A stretch of 20,126 nucleotides of DNA from a virus: IMG/VR virus record IMGVR_UViG_3300030430_001497, positions 1-20,126 of that record, one strand, 5' to 3'. The position numbers were made by a program, and so were the translations under genes. Within the stretch, counting starts at the first letter, position 1; the number at the start of each line of letters is the position of its first letter. The notes under the pieces are model-generated. The model worked only from the letters and a program-made list of their open reading frames with translations, did not search any database and was not told the DNA's origin. Shown one piece after another: positions 8,110 through 16,208 of this stretch.

Positions 8110-11100
8110 TTATTCACTTTTTTCTAGCTCAACAATTACCTTGCCATCATCATCTGTCCACTCTGTTGCAAGCATATGAGGATCTTTTCTTTCGCCTACT
8201 ACGAGCCAACTAATCGTATCTGTACATGAATTATCTTGTGCCTGAATTGTTAGTGTTGCTCCAGATACACTACCTTTAATAGCTATCCAACCAGTTTCAT
8301 TACTGGTAAAACATTGCACATCAGCACACAATGCTTCAAATGTTCCACTTGTCATGCCCGCCGCAGTGTCTATATTAACTGTCGCTGTGCCACCTGACAG
8401 GGTAACTTTTCCTCTATAAATTAAATCTGCTTGTGGACCTTCAATAAAAGAATGAACTAGGTGATGTGTATCTTTTTTGCTTTCAAGCGGGTGATCAATT
8501 TTGAAAGAGCCTGAACCTTTAGACAAAGAACCTGTGATGGCGACATTACCACCGGAAGAGATGGTCATTCTTTCCCCGCCATTCGTAAAAAACCGCATCT
8601 CATCGCCATTATGAGCGTACTCAACTTTACCAATTGCGCTATTTGCTGGATCTCCAAATGCTATTGTGCTATTGAAATTAGTAGCTGCTACGATTCCTAC
8701 TATACAAGTGCCACTAGCATTACGAACTCGTAACTGATGACCAGAAACAGACGCAGTTGTTCCAATTAACAATCTACCAGAAGAATCAAGACGCATTGCT
8801 TCTGTGTTATTAGTTCCAAAAAGCAATGGATTGTTTGATACATTTTTTAATGTGCTTCCACCGTTGGATGCTAAAAGTTGAACGGTATCTGTACTAACAG
8901 CCTGAAGCACACCAGTTCTACGACAGTCTATATCAACACTACTACTTGGAGATGAAGTTCCTGCACCTATTGAGCCAGCAAAAAATGCAGAGCCATCACT
9001 TGCAACAAAGTAATTAACTGCTCCTCCTGTAGAAAGACCATCAAAGTACCTATAATTGCCACCAGTGCTGGCTGTTGCTGATTGCGCTCTGACAAGCGTT
9101 CCAGTGTAGCTGCTATTATTTGCGAAAGACGTAATCCCCTCTTTATCTTCAGATGAATCTTGAAAAACTAATAATTTTTCAGGGTACACATTTACGGTAG
9201 AGCCTATTAGAACGTCACCATCACTTTGAATACGCATCTTTTCCGCAGCCGCTTCAGAGGATCCAGTTTTAAAAGCCAAAGATGTAGCATTTGAACTAGA
9301 TGAAAAATCACCCTCTGATACAGCTTCTATACCAGCGGCTACTAGTATAGCGTCTGTGCCTGTCCCTTCATCAGGAGCTTGAAAGTTAATCACTCCTAGT
9401 TTGTCATTAGCAGCTATATCTGTGTCCCCTGCCGCAAGAGTTAACGTTGGAAACTTGTCATCGGCTGTAGCAGCGTGTTTAAGTGTTAGTCCTGAATCTG
9501 CTACATGGGTAAGAGTTATTTCTTGATCGTTACCGAAAAGTATTTGTCCACCATCAGCTAAAAATAAATCACTAAACTCTAATGATGCAGTGCCTAACGT
9601 TGCCCCGTCAGCGGCATCAGGAACAAAGGATGTTTCTGCCGTGAATGTGTCTGTTCTTATACCAGAAGTGCCATTATCAATAGCACCAAATCCAGATGTA
9701 ATTGATCCTGTGTCTAAAGCTCCTGTAGACACAAGATTAGGCATGGCAGTTATCTCATCATCAAAGTATGCAGCTAAATCAGTAACGGCTACTTGAACCA
9801 TAGTGCCATTGTCATTAAGAACAACACGATCTGCATCAGCCACAGTAGTAGAGGTAGCAGAGGTATTGCCATCAACAATATTTAATTCAGCGGCAGTTGA
9901 TGATACGTTAGTGCCGCCAATGTCTAATGTAGTTACAGATATCTCTCCTGCAACCGTAACTAAACCATCTGCAACAGTTATTAAATCTGTATCATCTGTG
10001 TGACCTATAGTTGTGCCATTTATAAGAACATTATCAATATCAAGAGAGCCTCCAGATATTAAACCAGTAGTTGTTATAGCAGATGAACCTGTATTGATAG
10101 TGCCAAACCCAGACGTTATAGAACCAGAGTCTAATGCTCCAGTGCTGACAAGGTTAGGCATGGCTGTAATTTCATCATCGAAGTAAGCTGCAAGATCAGT
10201 TACTGCTACCTGCACCATGGTTCCATTATCATTTAAAACTACTCTATCAGCGTCTGCAACTGTAGTTGAAGTGGCAGAAGTGTTGCCGTCAATAATATTT
10301 AATTCTGCAGTTGTTACCGAAGCACCATCAAGTATTTCTAATTCTGTTTCTGTTATTGCAGCAGAACCTATAGTAAATCCTGTAGCAGTTATAGTACCAT
10401 TACAAGTTAGTCCCGTATCTGCAGTATGAGTTAGAGTTATATCATTATCAGCACCAAAGCCTAAAATCGCACCGTCTGAGTCTAACTTGAGATCATGGCT
10501 TACTGTAACCGCTGTTGATGCATTGAGGTCAATAGTAGCTTCCCCATCTATTCTTAAAACACCATCACCACTTTGCTGTATGAAACTAGCTGCATCACCG
10601 AAGGTTAATTTATTAGTAGAATTAAGAGTCAGTCCTGTGCCATCTGTATGTGTAAGAGTGGTGTCATTGTCTGCGCCAAATCCTAGAACTGCACTATCAG
10701 AATCTAATTTAAGATCGTTGCTAACTGTAACCGCTGTTGATGCATTAAGATCAATGGTGGCCTCTCCGTCTATGCGGAGGACTCCATTACTGCTTTGTTG
10801 AATAAAACTAGCAGTGTCACCAAACTGTATCTTTTCTGTAGAAGCCATGAGAATATCATCTGAAAACTCAAAGTAATCTTCATCTTCTTTCCAGGTAAGA
10901 ACACCATCACTGCTATTAGCATCAAATGTTACCGCTATATCTGTATCTGCACCCGTGCCAAACGTAATGCTATTGCTAAGAAGCTTTTCTATAGCACCTC
11001 CTTCACCGTCTGTTCCGTCATGCTGATGACCACCAGTTTCAAATGCAGCGTCTACTAAACCAAACTCAGTGGTAAAATCTGAAGCCTCAATAGTTTCGCC

Positions 11101-11142
11101 ATCTACAAAATAGCTAAGACCCTTTGTATAACCTGTACCCAT
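8110..11142 (-). CDS. Repeat-rich tail fibre protein, 1010 aa
   Basis: Likely the host-recognition fibre. The N-terminus (about 1-60) contains GGHQHDGTDGEGG, a His-containing motif common near the virion-binding end of fibres. Residues 100-250 hold two copies of a unit (FIQQSxxGVLRIDGEATIDL onward) spaced 74 residues apart. Residues 279-347 and 418-486 hold two copies of a 69-aa unit that match at 67 positions. The rest is a Ser/Thr/Gly/Asp-rich beta-solenoid-like shaft (SDLFLADGGQILFG, MRIQSDGDVLIG, MRLDSSGRLLIG). From about 876 a distinct end domain begins (SFKIDHPLESKKDTHHLVHS, then TAAGMTSGTFEAL, NETGWIAIKGSVSG, TDTISWLVVGERKDPHM), which I recall at the C-terminus of many marine phage fibres. 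It has an AGGAGG site upstream and starts in TAATG. Confidence 0.85.
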   Translation of the reverse strand: MGTGYTKGLSYFVDGETIEASDFTTEFGLVDAAFETGGHQHDGTDGEGGAIEKLLSNSITFGTGADTDIAVTFDANSSDGVLTWKEDEDYFEFSDDILMASTEKIQFGDTASFIQQSSNGVLRIDGEATIDLNASTAVTVSNDLKLDSDSAVLGFGADNDTTLTHTDGTGLTLNSTNKLTFGDAASFIQQSGDGVLRIDGEATIDLNASTAVTVSHDLKLDSDGAILGFGADNDITLTHTADTGLTCNGTITATGFTIGSAAITETELEILDGASVTTAELNIIDGNTSATSTTVADADRVVLNDNGTMVQVAVTDLAAYFDDEITAMPNLVSTGALDSGSITSGFGTINTGSSAITTTGLISGGSLDIDNVLINGTTIGHTDDTDLITVADGLVTVAGEISVTTLDIGGTNVSSTAAELNIVDGNTSATSTTVADADRVVLNDNGTMVQVAVTDLAAYFDDEITAMPNLVSTGALDTGSITSGFGAIDNGTSGIRTDTFTAETSFVPDAADGATLGTASLEFSDLFLADGGQILFGNDQEITLTHVADSGLTLKHAATADDKFPTLTLAAGDTDIAANDKLGVINFQAPDEGTGTDAILVAAGIEAVSEGDFSSSSNATSLAFKTGSSEAAAEKMRIQSDGDVLIGSTVNVYPEKLLVFQDSSEDKEGITSFANNSSYTGTLVRAQSATASTGGNYRYFDGLSTGGAVNYFVASDGSAFFAGSIGAGTSSPSSSVDIDCRRTGVLQAVSTDTVQLLASNGGSTLKNVSNNPLLFGTNNTEAMRLDSSGRLLIGTTASVSGHQLRVRNASGTCIVGIVAATNFNSTIAFGDPANSAIGKVEYAHNGDEMRFFTNGGERMTISSGGNVAITGSLSKGSGSFKIDHPLESKKDTHHLVHSFIEGPQADLIYRGKVTLSGGTATVNIDTAAGMTSGTFEALCADVQCFTSNETGWIAIKGSVSGATLTIQAQDNSCTDTISWLVVGERKDPHMLATEWTDDDGKVIVELEKSE
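9685..9891 (-). repeat. Fibre repeat B, copy 2
   Basis: Encodes fibre residues 418-486. In the 50 codons from the Glu of AELNI to the Pro of ITAMP, 29 codons differ from copy 1 and 28 of those changes are synonymous. Confidence 0.9.
10102..10308 (-). repeat. Fibre repeat B, copy 1
   Basis: Encodes fibre residues 279-347 (AELNIIDGNTSATS onward to SITSGFG). It matches copy 2 at 67 of 69 residues (differences I/V and S/T). Confidence 0.9.
10405..10590 (-). repeat. Fibre repeat A, copy 2
   Basis: Encodes fibre residues 185-246 (ASFIQQSGDGVLRIDG onward to TGLTC). It is the partner of 10627-10812, with changes such as SN to SH and SAVLGFG to GAILGFG. Confidence 0.85.
10627..10812 (-). repeat. Fibre repeat A, copy 1
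   Basis: Encodes fibre residues 111-172 (ASFIQQSSNGVLRIDG onward to TGLTL). It pairs with copy 2, 74 residues downstream. Protein match is high; the DNA differs mostly at third codon positions. Confidence 0.85.
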
Positions 11143-12665
11143 TACATTCTACCTCCTGGTGTAAATTCTAATCCAAATCCTTTCAGGGTATATGTTGGAT
11201 TAGTGCTTGTATCTGAAAACTTTAAGGCTACGGCAAAACCTGAACCCTCTACAGATTGTCTATATAAAGGTGTATACGCTGATGCATTATATGTCGATGA
11301 ACCGTATGTGCCTCCACCATAGAAAGCTGTACCTGCAGGATCTTTAAGATCATACACAGCAGGACTAGGTTGAAGAACATCTCCGTAGTCGTACTCAACA
11401 TTTAAATCTACATCTTTAACAGTACCTGTGCCTAAATAGTTTATAATAACTCTTTGCATATTTTTTCTTATGCCTACATCGCCCATAACATAGTCAACAG
11501 TTCTATATATGGCAGAAAAATTAGTGCTATCAAAAGTTCCACCACTTTCTTGTTTGTAAACAAATCCACCATCGTAATCACCATGTAAAACCGTTTCTAC
11601 ATCTGATATAAAACCTGATGCTGCTATACTTGGCTTGATACCTTTAATATCTGCATACTCCCAACCTATCTGTTGTGTTCGTGCATTTCTTTTTAATACG
11701 CCAATTAAACCTGTCATATTAGCTTCAGTGCCAGAGGTAGTTGGAAAATATATGCGATATTGACTTTTACTTTTTATAGTATGAGATGATAGATTAGAAA
11801 TTTGATTTGAAGTAAGAGCGTTTAGTCTAGGTTGAACTTGTTTTGAAATAGTTCCTAACTCAATATCATCAATACGCTCAGTACCCGCCACTGTGCGTAA
11901 TCCGTCAGGAGCAAGAAATACAAGATCACCGCCAATCTCCTGAACAGTGAAATGAGATATACAGCCTATGTTTCTGGTTATAGGCTGAACCTGAAAGTCT
12001 GCTGCGCTAGAGCCAACAAGTTTATATATTTCATTTTTACAAAATATAATTAGAGTTTCTCTAAAAGGTTTAAGGCTAACAACATCACTGCCAAATGCTA
12101 TCTCTCCTGCACCAGACGCTGCACTAAAATCGTTTTCATTAAATGGTGCGCTGAACTTTACAGTATGGGGTGAGTTTGACATGCCACCAAAAAACAAATG
12201 ACCTTTAAACTCTTGCACAACATCAGGGGCTGTAGGTTTAGTTCCTCCTGCAGAGGCTGTGATAGTTACGTAGCTAGAACCATCCCAAATAGCAGCATCA
12301 TTTACACCATCTGCCATCGCTAAGTTTTCAGTGCCATCAAAATCATACGTCACAAAAGAGTAACGTCCTGCGCTTGTTCTATTAGTAGCTATATTCGTCC
12401 AACCTGATCCACTAGAAAATTGAACGTTTGCCCCTCTTGCTGCAACTACAAATTGATTTTTATAAGTTGATATTCCTAATACAATACCGCTTCCTGAAAG
12501 CGCATTGCTATCAAACTTTTCAAACCCTAGTATCTTAGAATAGCCCCCTTGAACATCAGGCTCAAAGTTTTGCAACGTAATAGCCTCTCCTGGGTTCATG
12601 GCAAAGATACTTTGATCTAACACTAAACCACCTTCACAGTTTACGTTAAAAGCTTGGATTGGCAT
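11142..12665 (-). CDS. Tail nozzle (T7 gp12 / tail tubular protein B-like), 507 aa
   Basis: Probable nozzle of the short tail, attached below the adaptor. The N-terminus (NVNCEGGLVLD, then FAMNPGEAITLQNFEPD and GGYSKILGFEKFD) is a pattern typical of podoviral tail-tube B proteins. The middle is built of short beta strands in WD/beta-propeller style (GISTYKNQFVVAARG, NLAMADGVNDAAIWDG, HLFFGGMSNSPHTVKFSAP, DLVFLAPDGLRTVAG). The second half contains VETVLHGDYDGGFVYKQ and a final beta region ending TLKGFGLEFTPGGRM. No enzymatic motif is seen. It begins in the TAATG shared with the adaptor stop and ends in the TAATG that opens the fibre gene, so these three tail genes form a coupled unit. Confidence 0.8.
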   Translation of the reverse strand: MPIQAFNVNCEGGLVLDQSIFAMNPGEAITLQNFEPDVQGGYSKILGFEKFDSNALSGSGIVLGISTYKNQFVVAARGANVQFSSGSGWTNIATNRTSAGRYSFVTYDFDGTENLAMADGVNDAAIWDGSSYVTITASAGGTKPTAPDVVQEFKGHLFFGGMSNSPHTVKFSAPFNENDFSAASGAGEIAFGSDVVSLKPFRETLIIFCKNEIYKLVGSSAADFQVQPITRNIGCISHFTVQEIGGDLVFLAPDGLRTVAGTERIDDIELGTISKQVQPRLNALTSNQISNLSSHTIKSKSQYRIYFPTTSGTEANMTGLIGVLKRNARTQQIGWEYADIKGIKPSIAASGFISDVETVLHGDYDGGFVYKQESGGTFDSTNFSAIYRTVDYVMGDVGIRKNMQRVIINYLGTGTVKDVDLNVEYDYGDVLQPSPAVYDLKDPAGTAFYGGGTYGSSTYNASAYTPLYRQSVEGSGFAVALKFSDTSTNPTYTLKGFGLEFTPGGRM

Positions 12666-14011
12666 TAAACCGCTCTCATGTAATTTTTCTTTTGAATTAA
12701 TTCAGATCTCATTCGCCTTACACCAAGCTCATAATCTCTCATAGAAAATTGTGCAGCGTTATCATTACCTCTTAATTGATGTACAAAATACTTTACCCTA
12801 GCCACTATCACATCGTGAAATCTTTTTGGTATTACAGGTATATCGCTAAACGCTGAAAGAGGTTCTGGCTCAAAGAACACTCCTAGTTCAATAGAATAAA
12901 AATCATTATCAGGTGATGGACACAAAAGAAATGCATCAAAATTTGTAGTAGATATTTCTTCTGGCTTACCATAGCCGCTATCAGGTGCAGATAAAGCACG
13001 ATACGCCCTTTCTCTCTTTGACGTATAGTTACGGCTACCTCTGTAGTATTCGTCTTTATCTAAAAAGTATAGATACTCACCAGATATATCATTTGGAAAC
13101 ACCTCTATAAAATCTACATCTACATTTGCGGATGCTTCATTACTAAGAGTGATAAACGTCTGTTGTGTCGATGCAGTGAAAGTGGTTGTCTGTATCTTTC
13201 CTCCCCCTACGTTAGATATGGAAAAAGACTCCGATAGGTCAGAGTCTTTGTCAGAAGAAGAGCCAGCAAACACTCTTAGAGTTACAGAAGTTGCGCTGCT
13301 TGTGCCTGATGAAAAGCGGATTGTCACTCTATAAGTATCATTCACTACAGTGGGTATTGCTTGATCCACTGTGCCAGCATTTAGTCGTAGCACACCTGCA
13401 GCGTAAGACAAATTTCCGCTAGAGGCATTTGACAGTGCAGGAGTGCCAGAGGTGCTTGTTCCTGCAGGGTTAGTTGATCTTGAGTTCCAATAGTCTGATA
13501 GTGTAAAGGTTTTGTCGAATGATCCGTTTGTAATTAAGTTTCTACCCACAATAAATGCAGTGTCAAAGTCAATGTCTGTGCAGTCAAGAATATTGCCACT
13601 GGTAGCGGTTGCGCTAGAGGATGCACCAGTTAACGTTTCTGAACTTTGAAAGATTCCGTCTTCAACTTCAACTATAAGAAACAGGGGGCTAATTTTTCTC
13701 ACTATGCCGATTGCACCGCTAGTACCTCCTGTTATTCTTTCATTCATGGTAAACGCACCAGATACGGAAGATACTTTTATTTTAGTGGGAAACTTATATT
13801 CTGCTCTACCACCAAATAGATTGTACTTTACTAACTCGTAATTATAGGGCCATTGATTGTGTTCATTGTTGATGTCACGAATAGCTCTATTCACATCTTC
13901 TTTAACTGTAGTTTGAATACCACGAGTACCCGATAGTCCTGCTGCAGATTCTGCAATAGTAGTTTCGTTTAAATCAAGTAACACCGCATTTATTATTTCT
14001 GCGTAGTTCAT
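12665..14011 (-). CDS. Tail adaptor (T7 gp11-like) with inserted beta domains, 448 aa
   Basis: Probable head-to-tail adaptor that docks on the portal and carries the nozzle. The ends resemble podoviral tail tubular protein A: N-terminal helix (MNYAEIINAVLLDLNE), VNRAIRDINNEHNQWPYNYEL (40-60), and a C-terminal helical part (about 385-448) with PKRFHDVIVARVKYFVHQL and MRDYELGVRRMRSEL. The middle is unusual. Residues 83-140 form a small beta unit (ERITGGTSGAIG, then ETLTGASSSATA). Residues 158-305 start NLITNGSFDKT and end in VDVDFIEVF, the layout of a CBM4/9-like jelly roll with a YRVTIRFSS strand in between. The core alone would be near the usual ~200-aa size. It overlaps the oxygenase stop by 4 nt and shares TAATG with the nozzle gene. 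Confidence 0.75.
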   Translation of the reverse strand: MNYAEIINAVLLDLNETTIAESAAGLSGTRGIQTTVKEDVNRAIRDINNEHNQWPYNYELVKYNLFGGRAEYKFPTKIKVSSVSGAFTMNERITGGTSGAIGIVRKISPLFLIVEVEDGIFQSSETLTGASSSATATSGNILDCTDIDFDTAFIVGRNLITNGSFDKTFTLSDYWNSRSTNPAGTSTSGTPALSNASSGNLSYAAGVLRLNAGTVDQAIPTVVNDTYRVTIRFSSGTSSATSVTLRVFAGSSSDKDSDLSESFSISNVGGGKIQTTTFTASTQQTFITLSNEASANVDVDFIEVFPNDISGEYLYFLDKDEYYRGSRNYTSKRERAYRALSAPDSGYGKPEEISTTNFDAFLLCPSPDNDFYSIELGVFFEPEPLSAFSDIPVIPKRFHDVIVARVKYFVHQLRGNDNAAQFSMRDYELGVRRMRSELIQKKNYMRAV

Positions 14012-14652
14012 TTATTTTGACCCCAAAATTTGTGAAGATAATTCAACACTAAATCAGTTTTTACTTTGATAGCCTTGGCCTGTTCAGAGTTTAGCTTCTG
14101 CACAAAGTCACCCACTTCAAATATGTTTTTTAGTATGAATGAACTTTCATATGATATATGAGAAGACATCCAACCTACTACGTTTTGACGAGTTCCCTTT
14201 GTAACCTTTTGAACACCGTGAGGGTATATTATGGGAAAGATTACAGCCTCACCAGCCTGTAGCTTTTTGCCTATCTGTCCAATGGGAGTTTGTATAATAA
14301 ACTCGCCACCCTCGTAATCATCATGTAGATTTACGCTCCAGCCATAATCAAAGTAAACGTTGTTTGATTTAGGCAAAGCCCTAAAATTATCTACATGTAA
14401 ATCGTAATAGTCACCTTCTTTGTATTTATTGTAAAAATTCACTGATACTCTGTTAGGACAATACACACTGTCTATATAAAAAGTATCGTACAAAGCACTT
14501 GTTATTCGTTTCTTAACTGAGTCAGGAACTGCAAGGGATTCTGAATTTTGTTTGTTAGTTCCCGTTTTTGTTCCGTCTTGGTAAGTTTTATCTTTAGGAA
14601 GATTGTCTAAACAAAACTTAACATCATTATCATCTAATAATTTAAAAAACAT
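14008..14652 (-). CDS. 2OG-Fe(II) oxygenase, PKHD/PiuC-like, 214 aa
   Basis: A 2-oxoglutarate and Fe(II)-dependent dioxygenase. With ATG 14652 as residue 1, the iron ligands are His86 and Asp88 (in DLHVDNFRALP) and His145 (in IYPHGVQKV), and Arg155 (TKGTRQNVVGW) is placed to bind 2-oxoglutarate. The segments HVDNxRxLP, DDYEGGEF, KLQAGEAVIFP and VTKGTR are the order seen in the PKHD-type hydroxylases such as PiuC/YbiX. All key residues are present, so it should be active. The substrate is unknown; hydroxylation of a protein side chain is one option, and small molecules or nucleic acid are others. It is the first gene after the terminator, and its stop overlaps the tail-adaptor start (ATGA). 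Its place inside the structural operon suggests late expression and perhaps a virion or host target. Confidence 0.88.
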   Translation of the reverse strand: MFFKLLDDNDVKFCLDNLPKDKTYQDGTKTGTNKQNSESLAVPDSVKKRITSALYDTFYIDSVYCPNRVSVNFYNKYKEGDYYDLHVDNFRALPKSNNVYFDYGWSVNLHDDYEGGEFIIQTPIGQIGKKLQAGEAVIFPIIYPHGVQKVTKGTRQNVVGWMSSHISYESSFILKNIFEVGDFVQKLNSEQAKAIKVKTDLVLNYLHKFWGQNK

Positions 14653-14658
14653 CTGTAT

Positions 14659-14664
14659 CTCCTT
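14659..14664 (-). promoter_or_regulatory. Ribosome-binding site that sets the oxygenase start
   Basis: AAGGAG lies six bases upstream of ATG 14652. A longer reading from TTG at 14667 would put this Shine-Dalgarno inside the coding sequence, so ATG 14652 is the preferred start. Confidence 0.8.
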
Positions 14665-14680
14665 CAAATCAAATCACAGC

Positions 14681-14710
14681 AAAAAGAGTGGGGTTTTTAA
14701 GGAACCCCAC
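14681..14710 (-). terminator. Rho-independent terminator after capsid block
   Basis: On the minus strand, GTGGGGTT (14710-14703) and AACCCCAC (14695-14688) form a perfect 8-bp stem closed by a 7-nt loop, followed at once by TCTTTTT (14687-14681). This is a clear intrinsic terminator. It begins 16 nt after the stop of the small virion gene and ends 29 nt before the ATG of the oxygenase gene. No obvious promoter follows it, so the tail genes would depend on read-through. Confidence 0.9.
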
Positions 14711-14725
14711 AAAACCTTTAGTACA

Positions 14726-15205
14726 TTACGTACCCGATGAAGTAGTTGCCGCTTCAGTCAGTGGGTTGCGTGAGATATCAACCAAACAAACGTGAATACG
14801 GAAACGTGCAGCACTTTCACCAGACGATCCCCCATCAAGGATGAGAGCGTCAATCGTGTCAGCACTTGTTAGGATACGTGCGTTTGAACCTGAAGCACCA
14901 TTAGCTGCTTCAAGAAAGGGTGTAAATCCAGCAGCGAGTGCATCACCGTCAATAAAACAGTCTACATCACCGCCAGTAAACCCAACGTCCAAAGTAATCT
15001 GACCATTACCACGAGCTTCTAATACTTCTAAAGCCCCTGCAACAATCATGCTATCAGCGGGAACATCAACCAACTGGACAACATCACCACCTGTGCCACC
15101 ATCTGCAGTGTCATGGACCTGAGAGGTGATTACATATGGAGTGGGCATACGAGATGGATGACCTACGGTCCCTCCACCTGAAATAGTACGATCAATAGTC
15201 GCCAT
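14726..15205 (-). CDS. Small virion protein, possible capsid decoration protein, 159 aa
   Basis: Sixteen bases after the capsid stop and with a strong AGGAGG upstream, this gene is placed to be made in near-capsid amounts. The protein is rich in Gly, Ala, Asp and Thr with few Lys, and reads as alternating beta strands (VVQLVDVPADSMIVAG, then ITLDVGFTGGDVDCFIDG, then FRIHVCLVDIS), with no coiled coil or membrane segment. Position and composition fit a head decoration or minor capsid protein. I do not recognise a specific family, so this is an inference. The gene is followed directly by an intrinsic terminator, marking the end of the capsid transcription block. Confidence 0.72.
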   Translation of the reverse strand: MATIDRTISGGGTVGHPSRMPTPYVITSQVHDTADGGTGGDVVQLVDVPADSMIVAGALEVLEARGNGQITLDVGFTGGDVDCFIDGDALAAGFTPFLEAANGASGSNARILTSADTIDALILDGGSSGESAARFRIHVCLVDISRNPLTEAATTSSGT

Positions 15206-15221
15206 AATCTATGCCCTCCTA

Positions 15222-16196
15222 TTAGCTATAGTCAACGATGCCAAGGACAAGACTTTCGGGACGAAGAACCTTGCGACCAAAGACATGAAGACCACGTACA
15301 ACGTCAGCAAAGGAGTCTGGATCACGAATAGCTTCCGTCTTAGCAATCTGAGAAGCAGTTGCTGTGGAAGAAATGTGACCAGCGAGAACAACGTTCTCTC
15401 CTGAACCGACACCACTCACAGACACCATGTCCGTAGTTGTCGTAGCATCTGCAGATTGTCGCAGAGCATTTGACTTGTACAGAGTGAAGCCCATGATTTT
15501 TTGATTCGTTACAAGACCGTTACGAAGAGGAGATACATCATCGCCAGTTACTTGAACTTCAACGATTTTAGCACCCGCTTTGTAAAGGTTCTCATAAACA
15601 CGAGGCGGGGCTACAAACCAACGACCCTCTTCTGGCACATCTTGCTCATCAAGCTTTCGTGCCATAAGAGCCATGAGGTTTACAACGTCATCACCCGCAT
15701 CTGATCCTGCTACTGTTACAGGAGTGCCTGAAGTACCAAGATTGGAATCTGTTTCAACTGTGCCAGAAGCACCTTTGATTCCAGCATTATCAATCATGTT
15801 CTGCAGGACATTTTTATCAAAGTTACGCTTTAGAGAAAACGCACCAGAAGAAGTTGACAAAGCCTCAAAGTTTACATGAGATTGTCTTTCTTCTATGTCG
15901 TCCACTTTAAACGCAAACGCATTGGCCTGATCTACAGTCAATTGTATTTCATCATCTGCAAGGTCTTGCGGAGTTACCACAGAACCACGAGTGTAAGATG
16001 AAATGGTGATTGTTGGTTCTTTAATAATACGAACCGTGTCACCAAAGTTCTCAATTTCTCCCGCATAATCAGTATTTGTAATATCTTCAACTACTGATGC
16101 TCTACGAAAAAATTTAAGAACTTTTTGGCTATAGATTTCGGCCTGAAAATTACCCGAAGGTAGACTACCGTATCCGGCTGCAGTTCCTACTGCCAT
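15222..16196 (-). CDS. Major capsid protein, 324 aa
   Basis: The shell-forming protein of the head, expected to have the HK97 fold. Evidence is its place right after the scaffold gene, a size usual for podoviral capsid proteins, and a sequence layout typical of them: an N-terminal arm (IYSQKVLKFFRRASVVEDIT near residue 26), a GDTVRI strand (about 53-58), a helix-rich segment with VDDIEERQSH, and a C-terminal block with DPDSFADVVRGLHVFGRKV, the kind of late P-domain/A-domain strand seen before the end of many coats. The start ATG has GGAG upstream. The stop is followed at once by the AGGAGG of the next gene, so the pair should be co-translated at high level. No C-terminal frameshift extension like that of T7 gene 10 is evident. 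Confidence 0.88.
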   Translation of the reverse strand: MAVGTAAGYGSLPSGNFQAEIYSQKVLKFFRRASVVEDITNTDYAGEIENFGDTVRIIKEPTITISSYTRGSVVTPQDLADDEIQLTVDQANAFAFKVDDIEERQSHVNFEALSTSSGAFSLKRNFDKNVLQNMIDNAGIKGASGTVETDSNLGTSGTPVTVAGSDAGDDVVNLMALMARKLDEQDVPEEGRWFVAPPRVYENLYKAGAKIVEVQVTGDDVSPLRNGLVTNQKIMGFTLYKSNALRQSADATTTTDMVSVSGVGSGENVVLAGHISSTATASQIAKTEAIRDPDSFADVVRGLHVFGRKVLRPESLVLGIVDYS

Positions 16197-16208
16197 TTTT
16201 CAAGCTCC

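Noticed and set aside
9590-10801. Series of plus-strand ORFs of 66-104 codons opposite the fibre gene
   Set aside because: They repeat because the fibre repeats are repeated; they are antisense shadows without ribosome-binding sites.
14653-14667. Five-residue N-terminal extension of the oxygenase from TTG 14667
   Set aside because: It would place the AAGGAG ribosome-binding site inside the coding sequence. ATG 14652 has ideal spacing.
15209-15415. 68-codon minus-strand frame over the end of the capsid gene, considered as a frameshifted capsid extension
   Set aside because: It is in another frame within the capsid coding sequence, ends just past the capsid stop and has no slippery site that I can see. 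Hydrophobic Leu-rich composition is typical of an off-frame reading.
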